Below are positions 1 through 8,986 of a stretch of DNA of 64,000 nt, piece by piece (position 1 is the first letter of the stretch; the number at the start of each line of letters is the position of its first letter). A program made the translations under genes and the position numbers. The notes under the pieces are model-generated. The model saw nothing but the letters and a program-made list of their open reading frames with translations. It had not been told where the DNA came from and made no database searches. Origin of the DNA: Alphaproteobacteria bacterium (lineage in GTDB: Bacteria > Pseudomonadota > Alphaproteobacteria > Rhodospirillales > WMHbin7); NCBI GenBank assembly GCA_015232335.1, contig JADFZV010000001.1:226813-290812 (forward strand), read 5' to 3'.

Positions 1-884
1 GACTTCCATTTCAGAACGTCCGCCGGAACCAATTCGGCCTTCAGCTTCAAGCGCTCGAGATTTTCTTTAAGGCGGGGCAGCTTGGCCCCGGCCTTTTCCA
101 CGGCGACGACATCCGCTCCCAAAGCGGCCAGTTGCGCAGTCTTGCCGCCAGGGGCGGCGCACAAGTCGGCCACTTTCAGCCCCTTGACCTCACCCAGCAG
201 CCGGACGGGCAGGGCGGCTGCCGCGTCTTGCACCCACCAAGCCCCTTCCTGAAAGCCGGGCAGGGCGGTGACGGGGCCGGGTTTGACCAGGCGCAGCGTT
301 CCCGTCGGCAAGATCTCGGCACCTAGCTTTTCCGCCCATTGGGCGGCGTCCGATTGAACGCTCAAGTCAAGCGGGGCCTCCTGAAGGCTGGCTGCCGCGA
401 TGCGCTTGGCCTGCTCCTCGCCCCAATCCCTGACCCACTCGTCCCACAGCCAGTCCGGAATGGACGTCCTGTCGATATCGATGGCGGCCAGCAACTCTTT
501 GCCCTCGCGCCCGATTCGGCGCAGAACGGCATTGACCAGTCCTCTGAAATTGGCGGGTGCTAGATCGACCGCCGTTGTTACGGCGGCGTGGGGGGGCTGG
601 TCCAGAAAAAGCAGCTGTGCCACGCCGATGCGCAAGGCCTGCATGGCGGGCTCGCCAGATTGGGGCAGGGCGCGTTCGAGACATTGGCCGATCAGGGCGT
701 CGATCACGAACAGGCGGCGCAGGGTGGTGGCGGCCAGATGGCGCACGAAGGCGCGGTCGCGCACGGGAAGCAGGCGGAAGGCCGGACTGGCCTCAAGGGC
801 CGAATCGAGGGAATTGTGACGAACCAGAACCGAGCGAATCAGCTCCAGTGCGGCTTGGCGGGAAACGGAACCGGAAGCACTCAT
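1..884 (-). CDS. rsmB: 16S rRNA m5C967 methyltransferase RsmB (3' end beyond window)
   Basis: SAM-dependent methyltransferase expected to make m5C967 in 16S rRNA. My translation of the minus strand from the ATG at 884 begins [17 protein letters not shown], giving an N-terminal NusB-like RNA-binding region (about residues 1-130), then [10 protein letters not shown] and the SAM-binding stretch [20 protein letters not shown], typical of the Fmu/RsmB family. The C-terminal catalytic cysteines lie outside the window. The ATG overlaps the htpX stop codon (ATGA), so the two are translationally coupled. The ORF track misses the gene because its stop is not in the window. Confidence 0.93.
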   Translation of the reverse strand, partial: MSASGSVSRQAALELIRSVLVRHNSLDSALEASPAFRLLPVRDRAFVRHLAATTLRRLFVIDALIGQCLERALPQSGEPAMQALRIGVAQLLFLDQPPHAAVTTAVDLAPANFRGLVNAVLRRIGREGKELLAAIDIDRTSIPDWLWDEWVRDWGEEQAKRIAAASLQEAPLDLSVQSDAAQWAEKLGAEILPTGTLRLVKPGPVTALPGFQEGAWWVQDAAAALPVRLLGEVKGLKVADLCAAPGGKTAQLAALGADVVAVEKAGAKLPRLKENLERLKLKAELVPADVLKWK

Positions 885-1774
885 CCCCATGGTCCGCGCG
901 GGCGCTGGGCGGAAGGCACCCCATCGGCCCGCATGGCGCGCAGGCGGGCAATGCGGTTGGGCATGCTGGGATGGGTCGAGAACAGATTGTCCATACCTCC
1001 GCCAGCCAGCGGATTGACGATGAAGAGATGCGCCGTGGCCGGATTGGCCTGGGCGTCGCGGTTGGGAATGACGTGCGAGGCCGATTCCAGCCGCCCCAGG
1101 GCCGAGGCCAGCCACAAAGGCTGGCCGCAGATTTGTGCGCCCATGCTATCGGCTTCATACTCGCGCGAGCGTGAGATCGCCATCTGGACCAGCATGGCGG
1201 CAATGGGGGCCAGAATAGCGGCCAGGATGGCGCCGATGCCGCCCAGCGCACTGCCGCCCCCCTCGTCATTGGAACGCGAGCCACCGAAGAAGAAAGCGAA
1301 ATTTGCCAGCATGCCGATGGCGCCTGCGATGGTGGCGGCAATGGTCATGATTAGCGTGTCCCGGTTCTTCACATGGGCCAGCTCATGAGCCATGACGCCC
1401 GCGATCTCTTCGGGGCTAAGCAGATTGAGCAGGCCGGTGGTGGCGGCGACGGCGGCGTTCTCGGGATTGCGTCCGGTGGCGAAGGCGTTGGGCTGCGGGT
1501 TGTCCATCAGATAGACCCGCGGCATGGGCAGATCGGCATTACGCGCCAGTTGCTGGACGATCTGATAAAGTTCGGGGGCCTCGTTGGGCCCGACTTCGCG
1601 GGCTCCGTACATGGATAGGACCATGCTTCCCGAATTCCAATAGGCGAACAGGTTGGTGGCCAAGGCCAGGCCCAGGGCAATGACGACGCCGCCCTGCCCG
1701 CCGATCAAATAGCCGACGGTTAGAAACAGTCCGGTCAGTCCGGCCAGTAAAAGCGCTGTTCGGGCAAAGCCCAT
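881..1774 (-). CDS. htpX: Protease HtpX homolog (M48 membrane zinc metalloprotease)
   Basis: Inner-membrane zinc metalloprotease of the membrane-protein quality-control system. The 297-residue product from the ATG at 1774 starts [17 protein letters not shown], has two N-terminal hydrophobic segments (about 5-50), the HEXXH zinc motif as [12 protein letters not shown], and two more hydrophobic stretches after it, matching family length and order. The 374-residue ORF in the track adds 77 unlikely upstream residues. Its stop overlaps the rsmB start by four bases, an arrangement seen in other alphaproteobacteria. The intergenic space to the divergent gene at 1959 (about 185 bp) must hold both promoters. 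Confidence 0.95.
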   Translation of the reverse strand: MGFARTALLLAGLTGLFLTVGYLIGGQGGVVIALGLALATNLFAYWNSGSMVLSMYGAREVGPNEAPELYQIVQQLARNADLPMPRVYLMDNPQPNAFATGRNPENAAVAATTGLLNLLSPEEIAGVMAHELAHVKNRDTLIMTIAATIAGAIGMLANFAFFFGGSRSNDEGGGSALGGIGAILAAILAPIAAMLVQMAISRSREYEADSMGAQICGQPLWLASALGRLESASHVIPNRDAQANPATAHLFIVNPLAGGGMDNLFSTHPSMPNRIARLRAMRADGVPSAQRPRGPWG

Positions 1775-1958
1775 GGAAGGCCTCTCGGTTTCGGTCGCTA
1801 TGTGAATAGTGAAGAGATGGCCTCGCTTCAAGGGGAAGATTGCGTAACTCCGGGCTGGGGCAAGGGCTGGGTGCGCGACCCGTCTTCCGGGAAAGGGTTG
1901 CAAAGCGTCCCCGCATCGACGACCATGCAAGGATGCGTAAAGGGAAAACAAGCAGGCC

Positions 1959-2519
1959 ATGAACTTTTTGACTGTCACCATCGTCATTTTCATCGTCGCC
2001 CTCATTGGCGTCTTCGCGGTGGCATTGATTGTTTATTTGTCGTCCCTGGTCAAAAGTGCGTATCAGATCAAAATCGAGATGCGCAACGACCTTGAGGAGG
2101 GCTTGAAGCGCGCCGACGAGGAACTGAACAAGCGCTCGCGCTGGATCAAGCGGGAACTGCTGGAAGAAATCGAGCGCATCAAAAGCAACATGCAGGCCGA
2201 CATAACCAATCGGGGCATCACCGTCTTGGAAGAAGCCCGCAAGATGGTGGCCGGTTCCGAAGAGGGCATTCGTCACGATTTGGCCGAGAACACCAGGCTT
2301 TTGAACGAGGCGCGCGATCTTCTCTATGCCCTCGAGCACAAGGTAAAGGCGCTGCGTCGTGAAGCCCAGGGCATGAGCGGCGCCCAGCCCGCTGCCGAGG
2401 CGTCGCCAACGCAGGCACAGATGCCGCCAGCGCTGCCTGCACCTGCAAGCCAGCCGATGCCAGCCCCGCGTCCTGCTGCGCCTGCGCCGGCACCCGCCCA
2501 GAAGCCAGTCGCAGGGTAA
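1959..2519 (+). CDS. Membrane-anchored coiled-coil protein of unknown function
   Basis: 186 residues, not recognised as a named family. Residues 1-30 ([20 protein letters not shown]) form one transmembrane anchor. Residues about 38-145 are highly charged and heptad-like ([22 protein letters not shown]), predicting a long cytoplasmic coiled coil. The last 45 residues are a Pro/Ala-rich tail. It lies 9 bp before another single-anchor unknown, so the two are probably co-transcribed. The topology resembles envelope scaffold or YhcB/DUF1043-like proteins, but no specific function can be supported. Confidence 0.8.
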   Translation: MNFLTVTIVIFIVALIGVFAVALIVYLSSLVKSAYQIKIEMRNDLEEGLKRADEELNKRSRWIKRELLEEIERIKSNMQADITNRGITVLEEARKMVAGSEEGIRHDLAENTRLLNEARDLLYALEHKVKALRREAQGMSGAQPAAEASPTQAQMPPALPAPASQPMPAPRPAAPAPAPAQKPVAG

Positions 2520-2528
2520 GGATTCTCC

Positions 2529-3158
2529 ATGGAACGCAGACGCATCATTCTGATCGGTGCCGTTGCCGCCGTCTTGCTGGTGGGCGGTGTCGTTCTGCTG
2601 GGCCTGAAGAAACCCAAGGGTCCCGATTGTTCGCCGATTGCCAAGGCGCTGAGCAGTGGCCGTCCGGTGGCTGCCCTGGCCCCGCTTCTGGGTGATGATC
2701 CCAAGGCTAGCAATGCCGAGGCCGTTGCCAAAACAATGGCGGCCCTGGTCGATGTCGCTCGCGTTTCCGGCCCGGTGCCCGATTTTGCCACCCAGGCGGT
2801 TCCCGATGCGGTCGCCAAAGCCCAGGAGGCGTCGCAGGTCTGGTTGAATTGCGGAGCCTCCTCGGTGGTCTGGGGATCGGTCGAGAAGGAAGGCGAAATC
2901 GTCATCGAGGACAAGAAGGCGAAAAAACCCATCACCAAGCCGATCTTTGCCACTCTGCTCTGGGTTACCAGCGGGAAAGAGGCAACAGTCCAGATTCCAA
3001 GGTCGCGCGATGGGCGCGAGGCTGCCGAGATGGTGTTTAGGGCCCATGCCGAGCGGGAACGCGCCCGCAGCCAAAAGGCCGAGGCCGAGGCGCCTGCGTC
3101 CGGCGAAAAACCGCCGGTTCAGGAGAATGTCCAGCCCGCCGGTGAAAAGCCCCAATAG
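2529..3158 (+). CDS. Single-pass membrane protein of unknown function
   Basis: 209 residues. Residues about 5-28 (IILIGAVAAVLLVGGVVLLG) are a transmembrane anchor. The following 130 residues form a compact domain with two cysteines (PDCSPIAKAL and LNCGASSVVWGSV). Residues 170-209 are an Ala/Glu/Lys-rich tail (RARSQKAEAEAP). An AAGGA-like ribosome site precedes the ATG, and the gene follows the coiled-coil protein by 9 bp, suggesting a two-gene transcript. No family recognised. The paired cysteines outside the membrane could form a disulfide if the domain is periplasmic. Confidence 0.8.
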   Translation: MERRRIILIGAVAAVLLVGGVVLLGLKKPKGPDCSPIAKALSSGRPVAALAPLLGDDPKASNAEAVAKTMAALVDVARVSGPVPDFATQAVPDAVAKAQEASQVWLNCGASSVVWGSVEKEGEIVIEDKKAKKPITKPIFATLLWVTSGKEATVQIPRSRDGREAAEMVFRAHAERERARSQKAEAEAPASGEKPPVQENVQPAGEKPQ

Positions 3159-3198
3159 GGCGTTTCCGTATTTCACTGCGCATGAACAATCGGTCAAG

Positions 3199-4069
3199 AT
3201 GAAGGACAGCCAAAGAACCGCCCATCTTGCCCTGGCCGCCCTGCTTCTGGGGGCCGTTGGCATCGGCTTTGCGCCCATTCTGGTGCGCTTAAGCCCACTG
3301 GGGCCGTCGGCGACGGCCTTTTATCGCCTGCTGCTAGCACTGCCGCTTCTGATGCTGTGGCTGGCTTGGGAAAGTCATCATCGGCAAAAGCCGCCCTGCC
3401 GCCCTGATGGCCTTGGCTTTGGCTGGGGGATTCTTTGCGGCCGATCTGGCTGTCTGGCACTGGTCTGTCCGCCTGACCAGTGTGGCCAATGCCACCCTGT
3501 TTGCCAATTTTGCCCCCCTCTATGTCACGCTGGCCGGATGGCTTTTGTTCAAACAACATGTGCGGCCCGTTTTCGTGGCGGGCATGACGTTGGCACTTTG
3601 CGGCGCCTTTCTGCTGATGGGCCAGCATCTGACGCTTGAAGGAACCGAGTTGACAGGCGACGCCCTGGGTCAACTGACCGCCGTTTTCTATGCGGGCTAT
3701 ATCGTGTCGGTGGGACGTTTGCGCAGGCACCTGTCAACCGCCACCATCATGACCGTCAGCGGACTGGTCACAACACCCCTTCTTCTGCTGGCAGCCTTGG
3801 CGTCTGGCGAGGCCTTGTGGCCGGAGCCCGGACAGGGATGGGGTGCTCTGATCGCGCTGGCCCTGGTTTCGCACGTCGCCGGACAAAGCCTGATCGCCTA
3901 TGCCCTGGCCCATCTTCCGGCATCCTTTGGCTCGGTTACCCTGCTGCTCCAGCCTCTGGTTGCGGCCTTGCTGGCCTGGGGATGGCTGGGCGAATCCCTA
4001 ACGTCTCTCTCCATGGCGGGCGGGGCCGTGATCCTGGTCGGCATCTATCTGGCGCGACGTGGGAGTTGA
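3199..4069 (+). pseudogene. DMT (EamA-family) transporter interrupted by a frameshift
   Basis: A ten-helix drug/metabolite transporter split over two frames. Frame one encodes the first segment from MKDSQRTAHLALAALLLGAVGIGFAP to LLLALPLLMLWLAWE. The rest continues in the next frame as ALMALALAGGFFAADLAVWHWS and runs to LVGIYLARRGS. Removing one A from the A4 run at 3386-3389 restores a continuous reading through HHRQSRPAALMALA, giving about 289 residues, the usual EamA length. The remainder shows no other stop or decay, so this is either a recent mutation or a homopolymer sequencing error. Substrate unknown. Confidence 0.85.
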
Positions 4070-4165
4070 CGCTGGCGCGACGTGGGAGTTGACGCTGGCG
4101 CGTCGGGGGAGTTGACACTGGCGCGTCGGGGGAGTTGACGCTGGCGCGTCGGGGGAGTTGACGCG
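4051..4165 (+). repeat. Five tandem copies of a 23-bp repeat carrying GTTGAC
   Basis: Units start at 4051, 4074, 4097, 4120 and 4143, each close to GGCGCGWCGKGGGAGTTGACRCT. The first two share GCGCGACGTGGGAG and the last three share GCGCGTCGGGGGAG, so the array grew in at least two steps. The first unit is the 3' end of the transporter gene, including its TGA, so the array was probably seeded by duplicating that end. Every unit contains AGTTGAC, which includes a TTGAC -35-like hexamer core. The array ends 27 bp before the GntR start codon and may influence its transcription. Confidence 0.95.
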
Positions 4166-4187
4166 AACGTCAAGAGCCCCCATAAAG

Positions 4188-4200
4188 GTGGTATGACCAC
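4188..4200 (+). promoter_or_regulatory. FadR-type operator palindrome centred on the start codon
   Basis: GTGGT-ATG-ACCAC is a perfect 13-base palindrome matching the TGGTNNNACCA core used by FadR-subfamily GntR regulators. Its central three bases are the initiation codon of the regulator that follows, and the left arm merges with the AAAGG ribosome site. Binding here would block both elongating polymerase and ribosome access. The site identity is inferred from the consensus; the palindrome itself is directly visible. Confidence 0.75.
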
Positions 4201-4903
4201 TTTCGCAGCTTCCGAGCGGCAAGATGAGGGGCTCCTGTCCGAGCGGGTGGCGGGGCATCTGCGCCGCCTGATCGATCAGGGCGTGCTGGCTTCCGGCGAG
4301 CGGCTGCCGGGCGAGCGTCAGTTGGCCGAAAGCCTGAAGGTTTCGCGCGTTTCCGTGCGCGCCGCCCTGCAAAGCCTGAAGGCCGAGGGCTATCTGGAAG
4401 CCCGCCAGGGCGGAGGCACCAAGGTTCTCTCCTCGGCCCGGACGTTGGAATCCCCCCTGGCCGGACTGGTCCGCCGTTCACCTGCCAATCTGCGCGATCT
4501 GGTGGAATTAAGAATTCTGCTGGAGGGTTGGGCGGCCAGCCGCGCCGCTCAAAGGCGCGATGTCGAGGCCCTGCACGCCATGGAAATGGCCGTGCGCTCG
4601 ATGGAAGGCGATTTGAAGAGAAAGCGCAGCGTTGCCGACGATCTGGCCTTTCACAAAGCCCTGGCCAAGGGGGCGGGCAGCGCCGTCTATGATCATGTGC
4701 ATGCCGTTGTCGGCGATGTGATGGCCGAAATGGTCAAGCATCTGCGCCAGAATGTTTATGAATCGCCTGAGGAAGCCAAGCGGCTGGCGCATCAGCACCG
4801 TGAAATTTTAGAAGCGGTGCAGGATGGTAACGCAGCCTTGGCAAGAAACCTGTTAGAGAAGCATCTGGGCCAGGTGATCGATACGAGAGGAGCCTCAAAA
4901 TGA
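4193..4903 (+). CDS. GntR/FadR-family transcriptional regulator (FCD domain)
   Basis: 236-residue one-component regulator. Residues about 14-80 form the GntR winged helix-turn-helix (GERLPGERQLAESLKVSRVSVRAAL). Residues about 95-225 are an all-helical FCD ligand-binding domain, which usually binds a small carboxylate through a metal held by Asp/His residues; FHKALAKGAG and HQHREILEAV carry candidates. Its stop overlaps the MFS start (ATGA), and the operon continues into glycerate kinase and pyruvate kinase, so the ligand is probably a glycerate- or tartrate-like acid. A palindrome over its own ATG suggests autorepression. Confidence 0.9.
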   Translation: MTTFAASERQDEGLLSERVAGHLRRLIDQGVLASGERLPGERQLAESLKVSRVSVRAALQSLKAEGYLEARQGGGTKVLSSARTLESPLAGLVRRSPANLRDLVELRILLEGWAASRAAQRRDVEALHAMEMAVRSMEGDLKRKRSVADDLAFHKALAKGAGSAVYDHVHAVVGDVMAEMVKHLRQNVYESPEEAKRLAHQHREILEAVQDGNAALARNLLEKHLGQVIDTRGASK

Positions 4904-6144
4904 GTCTTCTTCCCTGGCTCATGTGGGGCTTGGCGGCACTTTTCTACTGTTTCGGATTCTTTCAGCGCGTTGCCCCCGGCGTCATGGTGCAGGAATTGAT
5001 GCGCGATTTTGCGGTAGGTGCCACCATCACCGGCGTTCTCTCGGCTTTGTATTTCTACGCCTATGCCAGCTTGCAGATTCCGATCGGCCTTATGCTGGAT
5101 CGCATCGGCCCAAGGCGCATGCTGACGGTCTCGGCCCTGGTCGCGGCTTTGGGATGTTATTTCTTCAGTCTGGCCGACAGCGTTGGGCTGGCCTATGCCG
5201 GTCGCGCCCTGGTCGGCATCGGAACAGCCGTCACCTGGGTCGGTGCTTTGAAGGTGGCTTCCGTCTGGTTTCAGCCCAAGCGCTTCGCGCTGCTGACCGG
5301 CCTTACCATGGCCATGGGTATGGCGGGTGCGGTGGGCGGACAGGTGCCGCTGGGCCTTGCCGTGGCCGAATTCGGATGGCGCGGCACTTTGGCGGGATCG
5401 GCCATGATCGCGGCTGTCATGGCCGTTGCCTTCGCCTTGATCGTACGCGACCGGCCTGCGGGGGCCGAAGCCCCCAAACCGGGGCCTGATGAAGGCACAA
5501 AGCTCTGGTCGGGTGTGGCGCTGGCTTTCAAGGAGCCGCAAACTTATTGGACCTCGCTGTTCGGCGCCATGCTGGCCGCCCCCATGCTGACTTTCGCGGG
5601 CCTCTGGGGTGTGCCCTATCTGATGACGCGCTACGAGGTGGCAAGGCCCGAGGCGGCGGGTGCTGTTTCCCTGATGCTGATTGGCTGGGGTATCGGCTCG
5701 CCCCTGTTCGGCTGGCTCTCCGATCACTGGCATCAAAGGCGCCTGCCCATGCTGGTGTCGGTCATTGGCTCGTTGGTGATCACGCTGGCCTGGCTATATC
5801 TGCCCCTTCCCCTGGGGCTGCTCTCGGTCTTGCTGTTCCTGTCGGGCATTTGTGCGGGTGGCATGGTTCTGCTGTTCGCCACGGCGCGCGAGCATAATCC
5901 CATCTGGGCGGCGGGGGCTACGCTGGGCATCGTCAACATGTCCGTGATGGGCAACGGCGCCATCTTCCAATCCCTGACCGGATGGCTGCTCGATCTTGGC
6001 TGGACGGGTGCGCTTTCGAACGGGGCGCGCATCTATTCCATGGAAGCGTGGCAGACCGCCTTTCTGGTTCTGCCCGCCTGCCAGATCGCATCGTTGATCG
6101 GCGCTTTGCTGGTGCGCGAAACCCATTGCAGGCCGCAGAAATAA
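4900..6144 (+). CDS. MFS transporter, probably for an organic acid
   Basis: 414 residues with about twelve hydrophobic segments in two six-helix halves and a charged central loop (RDRPAGAEAPKPGPDEGTK, about residues 183-205). The loop between helices 2 and 3 has the MFS signature form DRIGPRRML. The start overlaps the regulator's stop by four bases, and the stop abuts the glycerate kinase ATG, so expression is coupled. The regulator-transporter-TtuD-pyruvate kinase order resembles the tartrate-utilisation region of Agrobacterium vitis, favouring a hydroxy-acid substrate, which is inferred. Confidence 0.9.
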   Translation: MSLLPWLMWGLAALFYCFGFFQRVAPGVMVQELMRDFAVGATITGVLSALYFYAYASLQIPIGLMLDRIGPRRMLTVSALVAALGCYFFSLADSVGLAYAGRALVGIGTAVTWVGALKVASVWFQPKRFALLTGLTMAMGMAGAVGGQVPLGLAVAEFGWRGTLAGSAMIAAVMAVAFALIVRDRPAGAEAPKPGPDEGTKLWSGVALAFKEPQTYWTSLFGAMLAAPMLTFAGLWGVPYLMTRYEVARPEAAGAVSLMLIGWGIGSPLFGWLSDHWHQRRLPMLVSVIGSLVITLAWLYLPLPLGLLSVLLFLSGICAGGMVLLFATAREHNPIWAAGATLGIVNMSVMGNGAIFQSLTGWLLDLGWTGALSNGARIYSMEAWQTAFLVLPACQIASLIGALLVRETHCRPQK

Positions 6145-7362
6145 ATGACGCCCGGCCAGGTTCTGACAGCACTTCTGGATGAAGGGCTGAAGGCCGCCGA
6201 TCCAGCCCCGCATGTTGCCCGGTTTCTTCCCAAGCCGCCCAAAGGCCGAACCCTGGTCGTGGGGGCGGGAAAAGCCAGCGCTTCCATGGCACAGGCGGTC
6301 GAGGTGGCCTGGCCGGTGGATGCTTTGCTTTCAGGGTTGGTGGTAACGCGTCATGGCTATGGCCTGCCCCTGAAGCACATCGACTGCCTGCTGGCAGCGC
6401 ATCCTGTTCCGGATAGTGCGGCCTTGCAGGCTGCGCAAAGCATGCTGGCAAGGGTGCAAGGAGTATCCAAGGACGATCTGGTGCTGGCCCTGATGAGCGG
6501 TGGCGGCTCGGCGCTGCTGACCCTTCCGGCAAATGGCGTCACGCTGGAGGAAAAGCGGCGGATCACCAAAGCATTGCTGCGTTCGGGTGCTTCGATCACC
6601 GACATTAATACCGTGCGCAAGCATCTGTCGGCCATCAAGGGCGGGCGGCTTGCCAAGGCGTCCTATCCAGCGCGCCTTGTCACGCTGGCGGTATCGGATG
6701 TTGCGGGCGACGATCCTGCCGTCATCGCCTCGGGCCCGACGGTTGGCGATTCCACCACCATCGAAGACGCCCGGTCCGTGCTGGCCGCTTATGGAATTTC
6801 GCCCCCGCCGGTTTGGAGCGAGTCGGTCAAGCCAGACGATCCGTCGCTAGCAAGTACAGACTATCGGATGATCCTGAGGCCTGCGGACATGTTGGCCGCT
6901 GTGGCGGCCAAGGCCAGGGCGTTGGGCCTTGGCGTTATCGATTTGAGGGATCAGATTTCCGGCGAGGCCAGGGATGTGGCGGGTTTGCATGCTGCGATGG
7001 CGTGCTCGGCCAAGCCTGGAACCTTGATTCTCTCCGGCGGCGAATTGACCGTGACCATCAAGGGAGACGGTCAAGGTGGTCCGAACGGCGAATATCTGCT
7101 GGCTTTGGCCATAGCGCTTGAAGGCGCGGAAAACATCTTTGCCGCAGCCATCGACACGGACGGCATCGATGGCGTTGAGGAAAATGCTGGAGCCCGCATC
7201 GGTCCCGATACGTTGAGGCGCGCCAATGCGGCAGGATGCGATGCGCTTTGCCATCTTGCGGCAAATGACAGTTACGGTTTCTTTCAAAAGCTGGGTGATT
7301 TGATCGTGACCGGCCCCACGCGCACGAACCTTAATGATCTGCGCCTGATTCTGGTGCTTTGA
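6145..7362 (+). CDS. ttuD: Glycerate 2-kinase (TtuD/MOFRL family)
   Basis: 405 residues. ATP-dependent kinase expected to convert D-glycerate to 2-phosphoglycerate. The N-terminal DUF4147 domain shows VVGAGKASASMAQAVE and MSGGGSALLTLPANG. The C-terminal MOFRL domain shows LILSGGELTVT, GPNGEYLLALAIALEG and the aspartate-rich AAIDTDGIDG. Older annotations call this family hydroxypyruvate reductase. It starts directly after the transporter stop and is followed by pyruvate kinase, so glycerate would flow to 2-PG, PEP (via enolase elsewhere) and pyruvate. Confidence 0.92.
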   Translation: MTPGQVLTALLDEGLKAADPAPHVARFLPKPPKGRTLVVGAGKASASMAQAVEVAWPVDALLSGLVVTRHGYGLPLKHIDCLLAAHPVPDSAALQAAQSMLARVQGVSKDDLVLALMSGGGSALLTLPANGVTLEEKRRITKALLRSGASITDINTVRKHLSAIKGGRLAKASYPARLVTLAVSDVAGDDPAVIASGPTVGDSTTIEDARSVLAAYGISPPPVWSESVKPDDPSLASTDYRMILRPADMLAAVAAKARALGLGVIDLRDQISGEARDVAGLHAAMACSAKPGTLILSGGELTVTIKGDGQGGPNGEYLLALAIALEGAENIFAAAIDTDGIDGVEENAGARIGPDTLRRANAAGCDALCHLAANDSYGFFQKLGDLIVTGPTRTNLNDLRLILVL

Positions 7363-7407
7363 TGGCGAATGCTTTATGATTCGTCCGTTCATCGGGGGGA
7401 ATTGGGA

Positions 7408-8826
7408 ATGAGACGCAGTCGGAATGCCAAGATCATCGCCACGCTGGGTCCTGCCAGCGGAACGCCGGAAAAGATCGCAGCCCTGTTTCGCGCAGGCGCC
7501 GATGTCTTTCGCCTGAATATGAGCCATGGCTCGCACGAGGAACATCGCGCCCGGCTGAATGTCATTCGCAGATTGGAAGAGGAGATGGGGCGGCCCATCG
7601 GCATTCTGCTTGATCTGCAAGGGCCAAAGCTGCGCATCGGCGATTTCTCGCAAGGCAGCGCCTATCTCGAAAAAGATGCCAGTTTCAGGCTCGATCTCGA
7701 TCCCCATCTGGGCAATGAAAAGCGGATCTGCCTGCCGCATCCCGAGATTTTCGCAGCCCTTAAGCCGGGTGAGGAATTGCTGCTGGACGATGGGCGCTTG
7801 AAATTGCTGGTCGAGCGTTGCGGCGCCGATTACGCCAACACGCGGGTCATCGAGGGCGGCCAGTTGTCCAATCACAAAGGGGTCAATCTGCCCGGCGTCA
7901 TTCTGCCTCTGACGGCGCTGACGCCCAAGGATGTCGAGGATCTGGACTTCGGCCTCGATATCGGGGTCGACTGGATTGCGTTGTCTTTTGTTCAGCGCAC
8001 GTCGGATGTCACCGAGTTGAAGATGAAAGTGGCGGGCCGGGCCGGGGTTCTGGCCAAGCTGGAAAAGCCGTCGGCCGTGGTTTCAAGTGAATTGGCGGGC
8101 ATCATCGCCGAGGCTGACGCCCTTATGGTGGCCAGAGGCGATCTGGGCGTCGAATGCCCGCCCGAGCGGGTTCCCATTTTGCAAAAGCAGATCGTTGCGG
8201 CTTGCAGGCAAGCCGGAAAGCCGGTGGTGGTGGCGACCCAGATGCTGGAATCAATGGTGACGGCGCCGGTGCCAACCCGGGCCGAGGCGTCCGACGTGGC
8301 CACGGCGGTCTATGACGGGGCCGATGCCGTGATGCTTTCGGCCGAGACGGCGGCCGGTCAGCATCCGCTGGAAGCGGTGGCGATCATGGACCGCATCATT
8401 CAAAGCGTTGAGGCCGATCCTTTGTTCGAGCGCATTCGCACCGCCGATCAGCGCGACCCCACACCCACCATGGCCGATGCTATCGCCAGTGCGGCGCGCC
8501 AGGTGGCGCACACCATCAAGGCCTCTGCTATCGTTACCTATACCTCGTCGGGCTTTTCGGCCATGCGGGTGGCGCGCGAGCGGCCCGATGTGCCGATCCT
8601 GGGGCTCACGCCGCGCTCGGGCACGGCAAGGCGCCTGACCCTGGCCTGGGGGGTCCATCCCATTTACACCAACCGCGAGATCAAGAACGTGCCCGAGATG
8701 GTCGAGGTGGCGGCGCATGCCGCCGCCCAGGACTATGCCAAGCGGGGCGGGCAGATCGTGATCGTGGCCGGCGTCCCCTTCGGCGCCGAGGGCACGACCA
8801 ACATGCTCAGGGTGGCGAGGGTTTGA
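7408..8826 (+). CDS. pyk: Pyruvate kinase
   Basis: 472 residues from the ATG at 7408, which follows a GGGGGA ribosome site; the ORF track start at 7369 adds 13 residues. It converts PEP and ADP to pyruvate and ATP. Visible motifs are ATLGPAS, RLNMSHG, the active-site region LAKLEKPSAV, MVARGDLGVE and ATQMLESM, followed by the C-terminal allosteric domain. It sits 45 bp after the glycerate kinase, matching the TtuD-TtuE pairing known in tartrate/glycerate catabolism, so it may be a pathway-dedicated isozyme. Another pyk elsewhere in the genome cannot be excluded. Confidence 0.95.
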   Translation: MRRSRNAKIIATLGPASGTPEKIAALFRAGADVFRLNMSHGSHEEHRARLNVIRRLEEEMGRPIGILLDLQGPKLRIGDFSQGSAYLEKDASFRLDLDPHLGNEKRICLPHPEIFAALKPGEELLLDDGRLKLLVERCGADYANTRVIEGGQLSNHKGVNLPGVILPLTALTPKDVEDLDFGLDIGVDWIALSFVQRTSDVTELKMKVAGRAGVLAKLEKPSAVVSSELAGIIAEADALMVARGDLGVECPPERVPILQKQIVAACRQAGKPVVVATQMLESMVTAPVPTRAEASDVATAVYDGADAVMLSAETAAGQHPLEAVAIMDRIIQSVEADPLFERIRTADQRDPTPTMADAIASAARQVAHTIKASAIVTYTSSGFSAMRVARERPDVPILGLTPRSGTARRLTLAWGVHPIYTNREIKNVPEMVEVAAHAAAQDYAKRGGQIVIVAGVPFGAEGTTNMLRVARV

Positions 8827-8892
8827 GGGGTGGGGGGCAAGACCTGACCTCCTGCCCCTGCAGAATAAAGCTAAGATGAGCGGAATGACTGA

Positions 8893-8986
8893 GGGCGGGG
8901 TCAGGTCTTGATTATTTCCTATTTTTCTGCCGAGCGAATTATAGCCAGAACTGAAAATAGGAAACAATCAAGACCTGACCCCGCCC
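8893..8986. repeat. 33-bp inverted repeat with GGGGTCAGGTCTTG arms (REP/RAYT-like)
   Basis: Arms 8893-8925 and 8954-8986 are reverse complements with one mismatch in 33 positions, separated by 28 bp. The conserved arm core GGGGTCAGGTCTTG recurs once more in inverted sense near 8838-8849 as CAAGACCTGACC. This core resembles sequences flanking REP-associated transposases (IS200-like TnpA-REP), but no transposase ORF is present. The arms would fold as a long hairpin in RNA or single-stranded DNA between pyk and rpmJ. It could act as a transcription terminator for either neighbour. Confidence 0.9.

Noticed and set aside
1539-3278. 579-residue minus-strand ORF
   Set aside because: It overlaps htpX in another frame and two plausible plus-strand genes with ribosome sites; low-complexity sequence.
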